Source: Flavobacterium tagetis (GTDB taxonomy: Bacteria; Bacteroidota; Bacteroidia; Flavobacteriales; Flavobacteriaceae). From it: a stretch of 64,000 bases of DNA. A program made the position numbers and the translations under genes. Position 1 is the first letter of the stretch. Each line of letters begins with the position of its first letter. Positions 7,908-16,188 of the stretch are shown here, one piece after another. Where the stretch lies: assembly GCF_016735615.1 (NCBI RefSeq), contig NZ_JAERSF010000002.1:1426001-1490000 (forward strand), written 5' to 3'. Under the pieces are notes generated by a model that was not told where the DNA came from, ran no database searches, and saw only the letters and a program-made list of their open reading frames with translations.

Positions 7908-8550
7908 CAAAATGGAATCTCCTTTAACAGACCAATATATAAATGCTTTCAAGGCAAGACTTGATATTTTCAATGATTTTATGAATATTGGCGCTGACGC
8001 TAATGAAATTAATGAATTAGAAGATTTTATTGAAGTTAAATTACCTGAATCCCACATTGATCTCCTTAAAATTTATAATGGAGAAAAACGCGGGATTGGC
8101 TTTATGGGAGGTTTTAGTTACTTAGGAATTGAAGAAATTAAGATGCAGTGGACTTTCTTAAAAGAAGCTCCGGAAATGGAAGCGGAAGGAATTAATCAAG
8201 TCGAAAAGATCAAGAATACGTTATATTGCCCAAAAAGAATTCCGTTTGCATATGACGGCTCTGGGAATTATTTGGCAATAGATTTTAATCCCAATTCAGA
8301 AGGAACTTTAGGGCAAATTTTGTATCTGCCAACTGGTGATCCTGAGCCAATTGCTGTTATTGCGGATAGTTTTGATGATTTTTTGGTTTTAATAATCGAA
8401 AAATTAGAATCTGAACAGTTAGAATTAATAGACGAAAGAGATGATTGGGACGAAGAAGACTGGCATATGGCAGAAATATATTTCCAAAAAACTTGGGAAA
8501 ATGACTGGAGCGATATCGCGGCAGAATACAATACTAAGATAAGCAATTAG
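7900..8550 (+). CDS. SMI1/KNR4 (SUKH) family protein
   Basis: 216 residues with the SUKH fold: ADANEINELEDFIEVKLPESHIDLLKIYNG (about 31-60), a middle PFAYDGSGNYLAIDFNP segment around 115, and GQILYLPTGDPEPIAVIADSFDDFL near 140-160. In bacteria many SUKH proteins are immunity proteins against polymorphic toxins, others are stand-alone regulators. No toxin gene lies next to it here. Two starts are possible (7900 or the ATG at 7912); the first overlaps the acyltransferase gene by 8 bases, suggesting coupled translation. Confidence 0.78.
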   Translation: MYNKMESPLTDQYINAFKARLDIFNDFMNIGADANEINELEDFIEVKLPESHIDLLKIYNGEKRGIGFMGGFSYLGIEEIKMQWTFLKEAPEMEAEGINQVEKIKNTLYCPKRIPFAYDGSGNYLAIDFNPNSEGTLGQILYLPTGDPEPIAVIADSFDDFLVLIIEKLESEQLELIDERDDWDEEDWHMAEIYFQKTWENDWSDIAAEYNTKISN

Positions 8551-8590
8551 ATATATTGCCATTTTTTAATTCTAATTCAAGACGAGAAAA

Positions 8591-8986
8591 CTACATTCCC
8601 GGCCAATATAGAAAATTGAATTTATGTCCGTCTGGATCGGCAAAACCAAAAGTATAGCCCAATTGATAATTTTCCGGTTCAGAGAAAATAGTTCCACCGA
8701 CTTTTTTGACTTTATCATACCAAAGATCCACTTCTTCCCTGCTTTCTGCAGAAAGTGAAAAGATAATTTCATTCTCAATTTTAGCATTTACTAAATCACC
8801 TTTTAAAGCAGTTTTAAATCTATTGGTAGTAAAAAAGTTGATTATAAAATTATTCTCTGCAATGGAAAAACTTACGATTTCCTCAGTATTTTGTCCGTTT
8901 TGTTTAAAACCTAAATCTGTATAAAATTGAATTGTTTTTTGCAAATCACTTGAAACCAAGTTGGCCCATATCATTTTAGTTTTCAT
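8591..8986 (-). CDS. VOC family (glyoxalase/bleomycin resistance-like) protein
   Basis: 131 residues, one VOC module: MIWANLVSSDLQKTIQFYTDLGFK at the N-terminus and LGYTFGFADPDGHKFNFLYWPG at the C-terminus. It resembles the YaeR/PhnB-like stand-alone VOC proteins of unknown substrate. Monocistronic on the minus strand, convergent with the SUKH gene. Confidence 0.78.
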   Translation of the reverse strand: MKTKMIWANLVSSDLQKTIQFYTDLGFKQNGQNTEEIVSFSIAENNFIINFFTTNRFKTALKGDLVNAKIENEIIFSLSAESREEVDLWYDKVKKVGGTIFSEPENYQLGYTFGFADPDGHKFNFLYWPGM

Positions 8987-9064
8987 AAACTTTAGTTTTA
9001 ATTGATAATAACTAAGGTAATGATAATCAATTAAAACTAAATAAAAAATTTAGTTTAGAATTTA

Positions 9065-9562
9065 TTAAAAAGCAATTCCAAACTGAAAACCTATTGTAAA
9101 ACTAGCAGGATGATCGTTGCCAAAACGAACAGGTAAAGGAACGGCAACATAATAACTGCAACTGCTATTTTTTATAATTGTTTTATTAAAAACGGGAGTA
9201 AAACCGTATCGTCCACTGGTTTCAAAAGCGGCTCTTCCTGCAAATGTGTAGCCTTTTCCTAAAGCTACCAAAACGCCAGGATGAAATAATAAATTGGTTA
9301 CTTTACTTGTTCCTTGATCATCTTTTATATTAGGAACCATTTCAAAAGAAAATCCTATTTTTTCATTTTTCCAGATATTGATTCCCGTAGGAAAACCTAC
9401 AGCATAATAATCTCTAAAGTTTACAGTCGTTTCGTCTTCATTTATGGTGACAATTGGATGCATGATGCCAAAATATCCCATTATTTTTGGATAAGTAGTT
9501 TGCGAGAAAGCTGTAAAACCTACAAGTAATACAGTAAAAAAGAAAGTGTGCTTAAAAGACAT
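9065..9562 (-). CDS. Secreted or outer-membrane beta-rich protein
   Basis: 165 residues with a signal peptide ending near AFSQ (residues 1-21). The mature part is rich in alternating beta stretches and ends with FTIGFQFGIAF, a terminal Phe that is common in outer-membrane barrels. It is too short for a typical 8-strand barrel but close to it. I do not recognise a named family. Monocistronic, 80 bases from the ChrB-AraC gene. Confidence 0.55.
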   Translation of the reverse strand: MSFKHTFFFTVLLVGFTAFSQTTYPKIMGYFGIMHPIVTINEDETTVNFRDYYAVGFPTGINIWKNEKIGFSFEMVPNIKDDQGTSKVTNLLFHPGVLVALGKGYTFAGRAAFETSGRYGFTPVFNKTIIKNSSCSYYVAVPLPVRFGNDHPASFTIGFQFGIAF

Positions 9563-9644
9563 TGTTTAAAATTTTGGTTATATAAACAAAGCTATAAGCA
9601 TCTGCAGTCAAAAAATAGAACTCAATTTACCTTTTGTATCTGGT

Positions 9645-10487
9645 TTACTTTTTTGACTTTTTTCTATAAGCAGAAGGATTTTTTCCAGTATGAAGTTTAA
9701 AAATTCTAGTAAAATGACTTTGGTCTGAAAAGCCTGTCATATAAGCGATTTCAGTCAATGTATGAGTTGAGTTTTCTATGAGATTGATTGCTTTTTCGAT
9801 ACGGAGTTTTCTAACATATTCGCCAAAATTTAAATCCTCAAAATGTTTTGAAAATTCTCGTGATAAATAAGACGGATTTAAATCTAATTCGCTCGAAATC
9901 TTCTTTAAATCAAAAGTAAACTGAGCATCAATTTGATCTTGAATGATGTCTTTTAAATCTTTTACCCATGAAGGTGTTTTGCCAGATGCTTTTTTGTCTT
10001 TTAGAAATTTGTTGTAAACCTCATGCAAAAGTTTCTCAAAAGGGCTATTCTGCAGATGATTTTGCTGATACAAATGTTTTGCCCAGCTGTATAATGCGTC
10101 GTAGAGAAGCATTCCTTTTTCTAGCAGTTCGTAATCGTCTTTTATGTTATAAGCGAGTCCAGCAGAAATGGCCCAAAGTCCAGCTGATTCTTTTGCGATT
10201 TCGTGTCTGTCGGTATCTGCACCACGCACAATCCCTGCGATAATTTTAACTGCTGGATCTTTTATATCATATTTCTTTACGATATAATCAAAAGTGCATT
10301 CTTCGTTATAATGCGTAAACTCGACATTAGGAATATCAAACGGAATAGCATTAAACTCTTTAGCTTTCGAAATAACATTATCAAATGGGACATAAATGAA
10401 TTCAGATTCAGAATCAACAAATCTTCGAATCAGCCACGGACAAGCAATTCTATCTATTTTAGGTCTTTCTCTGGTAATCCATTTCAT
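9645..10487 (-). CDS. ChrB-domain / AraC helix-turn-helix fusion protein
   Basis: 280 residues in two parts. Residues 1-150 match the C-terminal domain of chromate-resistance protein ChrB (KIDRIACPWLIRRFVDSES, FTHYNEECTFDYIVKKY, IAGIVRGADTDR). Residues ~185-280 are a complete AraC-type DNA-binding domain with two helix-turn-helices (LDLNPSYLSREFSKHF and LTEIAYMTGFSDQSHFTRIFKLHTGKNP). The layout suggests a one-component regulator that senses a metal oxyanion or related signal with the ChrB part. No chrA transporter is adjacent, so targets are elsewhere or the signal is different. Function inferred from domains only. Confidence 0.78.
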   Translation of the reverse strand: MKWITRERPKIDRIACPWLIRRFVDSESEFIYVPFDNVISKAKEFNAIPFDIPNVEFTHYNEECTFDYIVKKYDIKDPAVKIIAGIVRGADTDRHEIAKESAGLWAISAGLAYNIKDDYELLEKGMLLYDALYSWAKHLYQQNHLQNSPFEKLLHEVYNKFLKDKKASGKTPSWVKDLKDIIQDQIDAQFTFDLKKISSELDLNPSYLSREFSKHFEDLNFGEYVRKLRIEKAINLIENSTHTLTEIAYMTGFSDQSHFTRIFKLHTGKNPSAYRKKSKK

Positions 10488-10678
10488 TTGGAATAACGTA
10501 TTAGATTGTTCTTTCTAAATTTTAGCTAAGCTACATTTTATTTAGGATTTTTTCAAAGGACTGAATTTTAAAGTTTAAAGATTCCACAAAAAAAAGATTT
10601 GATGTTTTTCTAGATATGAGTAATTCTTTCGTAAAGCTTTTTCTATTTTTAGACTCTAAATATTTTATAGAAATAGCC

Positions 10679-11209
10679 ATGATCCTAGCCTTTGACACAT
10701 ATTACTTTGACCAAAAAGCAAAAACAATCTGTCTTGAATTTGCAGAGTGGAATGAAGATAAAAATTTTAAAATTCATTCTGAAACAATAGACAATGTAGC
10801 AGAATATATTCCGGGAGAATTTTACAAAAGAGAATTGCCATGCATTTTGAGTCTGTTAAATCAAATTGATTTATCGGTAGTTGAAGCAATCATTGTTGAT
10901 GGTTTTGTGTACTTAGATGATGAACAGAAATATGGTTTAGGAGGTTATCTGTACGAAAAACTAAATAAACAAATTCCAATTATTGGCGTTGCCAAAACAA
11001 ATTTTGCTTCTATTGAAAAGAACAAAAAAGCGCTGTTTAGAGGCGATAGTAAGAAGCCATTATACATTACTTCTATCGGAATTGATTTGAACGAAGCTTA
11101 TAAAAAAGTCGAAAGCATGCATGGAGAATTTAGAATGCCAACTTTATTAAAAGAGTTGGATCGATTGACGAAGGAAAATTTAGAAATAGAAAAACAGGAA
11201 AATATATAA
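10679..11209 (+). CDS. nfi: Endonuclease V-like protein
   Basis: 176 residues from the ATG at 10679; the open frame reaches back to 10616 but the family start MILAFDTYYFD follows this ATG. The three metal-binding acids of endonuclease V are visible: Asp6 in FDTYYFD, the Glu in YIPGEFYKRELP, and the Asp in IIVDGFVYLD; GVAKT is also present. The enzyme nicks DNA next to deoxyinosine, or inosine-containing RNA in some relatives. It is shorter than the E. coli enzyme (about 220 residues) and rather divergent. Followed by a strong terminator. Confidence 0.8.
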   Translation: MILAFDTYYFDQKAKTICLEFAEWNEDKNFKIHSETIDNVAEYIPGEFYKRELPCILSLLNQIDLSVVEAIIVDGFVYLDDEQKYGLGGYLYEKLNKQIPIIGVAKTNFASIEKNKKALFRGDSKKPLYITSIGIDLNEAYKKVESMHGEFRMPTLLKELDRLTKENLEIEKQENI

Positions 11210-11259
11210 TTGCAATAAACTTATTATCAGTATATTGAAATTAGTCATACTTGTTCTAT

Positions 11260-11306
11260 AAAAAAGTCGAACCATTTATTTTAAGAAAATGCGTTCGACT
11301 TTTTTT
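11260..11306 (+). terminator. Intrinsic terminator after endonuclease V gene
   Basis: AAAAGTCGAAC pairs with GTTCGACTTTT across a 20-base loop and ends in a T run. Confidence 0.8.
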
Positions 11307-11379
11307 ATTCGGTCGTGTAAGTATAGTTCCTTTTGGAGATTTGTATCGAAATAAGTTTTAAACCTAAAAAATCGATACT

Positions 11380-12438
11380 ATGAAAACTTCAGTAAAAATC
11401 TTAGCAACACTTTTAGTAATAAGTAATATTTCTTTCGGACAAGATATTACCAAAAAGATTGATTCAATAATAAAAGACAATTATCAAAAAAATCCAACTG
11501 TAGGCATTAGTATTGGTTTTATTAAAGATGGCAAAGAATTCTATACTTCATATGGGAATTTGAATTCAAAAAGTGATGCAAAAATTGATAAAAACTCGAT
11601 ATTCGAAATTGCTTCGATTACTAAAATTTTGACTTCTAATTTAATTGCACAAGCAGTTAATGAAAATAAAATTAAAACAGATGATTTTATAGATGCCTAC
11701 CTTCCGACAGTCTATGTATTGCATCAAAATCTTGAAAACAAAATAAGAATTTCAGATTTAGCTTCTCATCAATCTGGTTTGCCTGATATAGATTTTGGAA
11801 AACTAATTGAGCTCAATCCGCAACAGCCTGTAAGTAGCGTAACACAAGAAACATTATCTTCATTAATTAATAATTGTACAGAATTAGCAGATTATGGTAA
11901 ATATCGTTATTCAACAATAGGTTATACTTTACTTGGCCAAATATTAGAAAAAATCTATAATAAAAGTTACGATGAAATTATAAGGGAAAAGATCATTCAG
12001 CCATTAAAAATGAAACATACGCTTACTAAAGATTTTAATGTAAAAAACATCACTACAAGCCATAATCCAGATGGCGGAATTCAAGAATTCTTCAAATGGA
12101 ATATTACAGCTCCAGCTGGATTAATAAAATCAAACACTTCTGATATGATTCTTTATTTAAAAGCTATTTTGAATGAAAAAAGCGCTGTTGGTAAAGCTGA
12201 ATTGATTGCAGAAAAAATCTATTACAAAGACCAAAAAAGAGAAATGGGACTAGGTTTAGGCATCATGACAGATGATAAAAATACCATTTATTCGAAATCG
12301 GGAGATTCTATGGGGCAGTCTTCTATTATATGCTATAACAGAGACAAAAATTGGGGAATCATTATATTGTTAGATCAGCGAAACTCAAAAATGAGACAAA
12401 ATTTACTTAACACTATCTATGATAATGTTTTAAAATAA
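11380..12438 (+). CDS. Serine hydrolase, class C beta-lactamase family
   Basis: 352 residues with a signal peptide (about 1-20, ISFGQ). The beta-lactamase/DD-peptidase motifs are in place: SITK at 79-82 (nucleophile Ser79 and Lys82), YST at 177-179, and a KSGDS motif near 305 as the third element. LASHQSGLPDI is typical of the esterase/peptidase branch rather than true AmpC. It likely acts on a peptide or ester in the periplasm. Monocistronic, followed by a bidirectional terminator. Confidence 0.85.
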   Translation: MKTSVKILATLLVISNISFGQDITKKIDSIIKDNYQKNPTVGISIGFIKDGKEFYTSYGNLNSKSDAKIDKNSIFEIASITKILTSNLIAQAVNENKIKTDDFIDAYLPTVYVLHQNLENKIRISDLASHQSGLPDIDFGKLIELNPQQPVSSVTQETLSSLINNCTELADYGKYRYSTIGYTLLGQILEKIYNKSYDEIIREKIIQPLKMKHTLTKDFNVKNITTSHNPDGGIQEFFKWNITAPAGLIKSNTSDMILYLKAILNEKSAVGKAELIAEKIYYKDQKREMGLGLGIMTDDKNTIYSKSGDSMGQSSIICYNRDKNWGIIILLDQRNSKMRQNLLNTIYDNVLK

Positions 12439-12446
12439 ACTAAAAC

Positions 12447-12477
12447 AAAAACTCCTCAAATAAATTGAGGAGTTTTT
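12447..12477. terminator. Bidirectional intrinsic terminator
   Basis: AAAAACTCCTCAA and TTGAGGAGTTTTT form a perfect 13-base stem with a 5-base loop, with A and T runs on both sides, between the convergent serine hydrolase and HD hydrolase genes. Confidence 0.9.
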
Positions 12478-12481
12478 GTTA

Positions 12482-13063
12482 TTACAATTGGTTAGCAGTG
12501 CTAAGAAAACGATAATATTCTTGAATTTTAGTCTTTAATCTTTCTGCTAAATAAACATTTCCATCTTTAAGTTCGTTATGTATAATTTCGGCTTCCTCAA
12601 TATACTTTAGTTTTTTCTCGTCGCTCCAGTAATAAGGAGGTTCGTATAAATTACATATTCTATCAGCCATTTTCACCGCCCAAACTTCTATTGGCTGTTT
12701 TTTAATTCTATTTAAACTATCACGCATTTTTTCAAACGAATCCTCAATTTCTTCATTTTTGGTTAATGCCAAAACTCCGGATGCAACTTGAGGTCCAAAT
12801 AAATCGATAACTTTTTCATAAGTAAATGCCGTGTCTTCGATAGTATCATGAAGCATTGCACATTTTACAGCCAAATCAGCATTCATATTTTCTGTTAATC
12901 GTACGGCATTTAAAACTTCAAAAACGACACTTCCTATATGATTAATATATTCAACTCTTTCGCCTTCATTACTCCCTCCATATTTTTGTCCGTCATGAAG
13001 TTTAGAAACCAATTGCCAAGTATTTTGAATTTCGTCTATTGACCAATCTTTTTGCTGTTGCAT
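12482..13063 (-). CDS. HD-domain phosphohydrolase, SpoT/MESH1-like
   Basis: 193 residues. The HD metal site is recognisable: HDGQ..GG..YINHI near 17-45, CAMLHDTIEDT near 70, and a later Asp in KMADRICNLY near 130. This arrangement is that of the hydrolase half of RelA/SpoT and the stand-alone MESH1 enzymes, which remove the 3'-pyrophosphate of (p)ppGpp. There is no synthetase, TGS or ACT domain, so it would be a small alarmone hydrolase or another nucleotide phosphohydrolase. Monocistronic on the minus strand. Confidence 0.72.
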   Translation of the reverse strand: MQQQKDWSIDEIQNTWQLVSKLHDGQKYGGSNEGERVEYINHIGSVVFEVLNAVRLTENMNADLAVKCAMLHDTIEDTAFTYEKVIDLFGPQVASGVLALTKNEEIEDSFEKMRDSLNRIKKQPIEVWAVKMADRICNLYEPPYYWSDEKKLKYIEEAEIIHNELKDGNVYLAERLKTKIQEYYRFLSTANQL

Positions 13064-13192
13064 AATTTTAGTTTTGATTGGATGTAATTTATTGCTTTTT
13101 TTCGGATATTAAAAACATTCAATCAACGTTCTGCTTTTCTTTTGTGATATGATTGTATATTAGCTTAAACTAAACATGAATCTTTATTACGA

Positions 13193-13999
13193 ATGGACAA
13201 TACTCAAGAGCTAATAGAAATAATACCTTTTCCAGAATTTGAAAATACTTTTAATAGTATAAATTCAATTGAAAAGTTTGTTTTCTTGCCTCTCGCTACA
13301 CTTCAATTTAAGAAACATTCAGAATTTGAGAATAAGAGTTTTCATTTTATTTCAATATGGGACACGGGAGATTATGAAGAAAGCTTTTTTAATGAATTTC
13401 GAAAAAACATTAGATGTATCAAATTCAAACTAGAAAACAACAAATATTTTTATCCAGAAAAATTGAATTTTCCTTTTGTTGATTTATTATCTCAAGCATA
13501 TGATCTAACGCACCAAAATTTCCAGCAGAATTTAGATTACTATTTTGAACCTAAAAGCTATCATGAATTTTCCTCTGAAAAAAGCATTTTCAACCAAGGA
13601 CGAGAATTTGTCTTTAATTCCTTAAACGGCATTGATAAATTTGAATCAAGTTATTATTATGAAAGGATAACGCAATATTTATATACTAAAGAAAAATACA
13701 ATCTTTTTGATAAAATAAATCCACAGTTTACTTATTCTGAAACTTTTATCGGAATAACAACAACCGAAGAAGAAGTTATAGCAGGATTTAATGAAGAGGG
13801 AAAATCTAAAAATGAAATCATAAACAATTTGTTAGACACACCAGAATGGCTTCAGTCGCCTGAAGAAATTCCGGAAAAACTTAATTTAATTTTTATCGGC
13901 AGTGTTTATGAAGGAGATTTTACAAATGGTTCAGCAGAAATATATCTTTTCTGGGATAAAGAAAATGATGAAGCCTATCAATTTTTTCAGTGGACATAG
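13193..13999 (+). CDS. Hypothetical protein
   Basis: 268 residues, soluble, acidic and rich in Phe, Tyr and Asn, with no signal peptide. The tail (EIYLFWDKENDEAYQFFQWT) looks like a C-terminal beta-alpha element such as those in small Bacteroidota proteins of unknown function and some immunity-like proteins. I do not recognise the family. It is followed after 31 bases by the broken membrane gene. Confidence 0.5.
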   Translation: MDNTQELIEIIPFPEFENTFNSINSIEKFVFLPLATLQFKKHSEFENKSFHFISIWDTGDYEESFFNEFRKNIRCIKFKLENNKYFYPEKLNFPFVDLLSQAYDLTHQNFQQNLDYYFEPKSYHEFSSEKSIFNQGREFVFNSLNGIDKFESSYYYERITQYLYTKEKYNLFDKINPQFTYSETFIGITTTEEEVIAGFNEEGKSKNEIINNLLDTPEWLQSPEEIPEKLNLIFIGSVYEGDFTNGSAEIYLFWDKENDEAYQFFQWT

Positions 14000-14030
14000 A
14001 CACGATTATAAATTAAGTTAGATTATTACG

Positions 14031-14584
14031 ATGCACGAAATTTTAGAAATAAAAGAATTAAATATTGAGGACATAAAATTTCTTAAAAAAGAATTAAAAA
14101 AACATATGCGCTTTCATTTTTTCTATCTCTCTTAGGCATTGTATTGCCAGTTTACTTAATTTATCTAACTTTTACTAATAGTGATCTGGGAGACAAAGGA
14201 TTTCCATTATTGATGATTATAGTAATATTTGGCTTTTGAACTTATGCTGCTATCAAAGCAATGATAACAACTAGAGAAGAAAAAGAGAATTTATTATTGC
14301 AAAAAAAGATAGAAGGAAATCTGAAAGTTTTAGAAAAAGAAATTGTAACTAATGAAGGTTATGAATCGGATACGCTATCGTATGAAATAACAATTTATTC
14401 TGAGATTGAACAAAAACACAGGAATATTTCGATTAATAGAAAAGACTATGATAAAATCGAAGTTGGAGATTTTGTTGGAATTACCTATTTTACAGACAAT
14501 ACTTCTATAAAAACATTGCTTTTTAAGGATCAAAATTTAAAGTACAAGTCTTTTACACACAAAAGAAAGTCTGATGAAAAATAA
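14031..14584 (+). pseudogene. Broken two-TM membrane protein gene (frameshift and stop)
   Basis: Reading frames joined by hand give one protein: MHEILEIKELNIEDIKFLKKELKK from 14031, then, after a frame change in the A-rich stretch near 14087-14102, a hydrophobic segment YALSFFLSLLGIVLPVY, a second hydrophobic segment FPLLMIIVIFGF, a TGA stop at 14237-14239, and then in the same frame TYAAIKAMITTREEKENL running to the stop at 14584. The 107-codon open frame from 14261 is therefore the C-terminal part of a two-TM protein. Two independent lesions argue for a decayed gene rather than one sequencing error. Product family not recognised. Confidence 0.7.
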
Positions 14585-14596
14585 ACAAAAGCTTTT

Positions 14597-15160
14597 ATGA
14601 CATCTTTAATAGAATATTTTGACAAGCTAGGCTTTCCAGAACATACTTTAGCTGAATTTTTAAGTTGTATAAAAACAAGACAATTTTCGGCAAATGAACT
14701 GATTCTAGTTCAAGGGCAATCAGAAAATTATTTATCTTTTGTAGATTCAGGAGTTGTTAGATATTATGTGGTAGCAAACGACAAGGAAATTACTTTTGAT
14801 TTTGCATTTAAAGATTCCTTTTATTGTGCATACGACTCTTTCTATAATAGATCTAAAACCGAAATTTACGTTCAGGCATTGACCGATTGCCAATTATATT
14901 CGATATCATACGAAAGTTTACAGCGTCTTTACGAAAAATGTGAAACAGCAAAGAAACTCGGACGTATAGCAACTGAATATCTGCTTGATAAAAAAGTAAA
15001 AAGAGAATTAGATCTTCTGACCAAAACACCACAAGAAAGATATGAAAGATTGCTATTTGACCAGCCTAAATACATTCAGCAGATTCCGCTAAAATATCTT
15101 GCTTCTTATATTGGAGTCGTACCAGAAACGTTAAGCCGAATAAGAAAACGCATTTCTTGA
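14597..15160 (+). CDS. Crp/Fnr family transcriptional regulator
   Basis: 187 residues: a cyclic-nucleotide-binding-type beta-barrel (FSANELILVQGQSENYLSFVDSGVVRYYV, about 30-60), a long dimerisation helix (YEKCETAKKLGRIATEYLLDKKVKRELDLL), and a C-terminal helix-turn-helix (IPLKYLASYIGVVPETLSRIRKRI). No FNR-type iron-sulfur cysteines are seen. An FNR-like palindrome overlaps its stop codon and precedes the next gene, which it probably controls. Confidence 0.85.
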   Translation: MTSLIEYFDKLGFPEHTLAEFLSCIKTRQFSANELILVQGQSENYLSFVDSGVVRYYVVANDKEITFDFAFKDSFYCAYDSFYNRSKTEIYVQALTDCQLYSISYESLQRLYEKCETAKKLGRIATEYLLDKKVKRELDLLTKTPQERYERLLFDQPKYIQQIPLKYLASYIGVVPETLSRIRKRIS

Positions 15161-15200
15161 CCAAAGTCAATTTGAAGACCGTTTATTAAACTCAGATTTG
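15157..15200 (+). promoter_or_regulatory. FNR/CRP-like palindrome and promoter before the MBL gene
   Basis: TTGACcaaaGTCAA at 15157-15170 has the half-site length and 4-base spacer of Crp/Fnr operators (TTGAT-N4-ATCAA). It covers the stop codon of the Crp/Fnr gene. Directly after it, TTG at 15172-15174 and CAGATTTG at 15193-15200, 18 bases apart, resemble a Bacteroidota promoter with one mismatch. Control of the MBL gene by the adjacent regulator is inferred. Confidence 0.5.
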
Positions 15201-15234
15201 TATGAACATTTTAATAATTTAAAATCAAATACAA

Positions 15235-16035
15235 ATGAATACTACAATTACACATATTGACACGGCTTGCGTGTTGATAAACATAAACGGATTTAAAATT
15301 TTGACTGATCCTACTTTAGATAAAAAAGATGGATTTTTTCCTCAATATGTCAGCAGTCCGATGGCATTTTCAAAAAAGTATTGCAGTCCTTCCCTATCCA
15401 TTGAGGAAATTGGGAAAGTAGATTTGGTTTTATTAAGCCATGATCATCATAGCGATAATTTAGACAAAAAAGGACGCATTTTTATTCAAACAGTCCCAAC
15501 TGTTCTCTCTACAAAAGATGCTGTAAAACGTTTAAAAAACACCAATACAATAGGGCTTGACAACTGGCAAGAATATAATGTTGAAACCGAAAAAGTAAAA
15601 AATCTTAAAATTACTGCGATACCAGCGCAGCATACTAATATCAAAAGATTGAACAAAATAATGGGAAAGGTTATTGGTTTTACTTTAGAATGGGAAGCTC
15701 AGCAAAACGGCTGTTTGTATATTTCGGGAGATACTGTACTTTATGACGGACTGTACGAATTGGAGCAAAAGAAAAAAATAGACATTGCAATTTTGCATTT
15801 AGGAGCTGGTGCTTTTCCATATTTAAAAAAGAATTTAAGGGTTACCATGAATGGCGAAGAAGCAATTGCAACAACGAAACTCTTAAATCCGACTACTGTA
15901 ATTCCGATTCATTATGAAGGCTGGTGGCACTTTAAGCAATCTGTAAAATCATTAAAAAACGAAATTGAAAAGTCTGAGGTAAAAGAGAAGTTTCTGTGGC
16001 TTGAAAGTGGAGTTGAAACAGTTCTTTTGAAATAA
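15235..16035 (+). CDS. MBL-fold metallo-hydrolase, UlaG-like
   Basis: 266 residues of the metallo-beta-lactamase fold: ITHIDTACVLININGFKILTDPTL at the start, metal motif SHDHHSDNLD at 68-77, AIPAQHT near 138, SGDTVLYDG near 163, PIHYEGWWHF near 223. The metal motif is HDxHxDN instead of the usual HxHxDH, a variant of this subfamily. Substrate unknown; relatives include lactonases and N-acyl phospholipase-like enzymes. It follows the Crp/Fnr gene by 74 bases that contain a matching operator. Confidence 0.8.
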   Translation: MNTTITHIDTACVLININGFKILTDPTLDKKDGFFPQYVSSPMAFSKKYCSPSLSIEEIGKVDLVLLSHDHHSDNLDKKGRIFIQTVPTVLSTKDAVKRLKNTNTIGLDNWQEYNVETEKVKNLKITAIPAQHTNIKRLNKIMGKVIGFTLEWEAQQNGCLYISGDTVLYDGLYELEQKKKIDIAILHLGAGAFPYLKKNLRVTMNGEEAIATTKLLNPTTVIPIHYEGWWHFKQSVKSLKNEIEKSEVKEKFLWLESGVETVLLK

Positions 16036-16121
16036 ATTATCATCAATGCGTTGTAAATGAAACTTTTTTTGAAGATTCAAACAGAAACTGAAAGCCATTT
16101 TTAGGAATATAATACTTTTTT

Positions 16122-16160
16122 TAAAACAAAAAGAGATCTCAAAAGTCTCTTTTTGTTTTA
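16122..16160. terminator. Bidirectional intrinsic terminator
   Basis: AAAACAAAAAGAGA and TCTCTTTTTGTTTT pair around a short loop between the convergent MBL gene and the ECF sigma gene. Confidence 0.85.
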
Positions 16161-16188
16161 ATATTTAACATCTAAATACAGAATGTTT

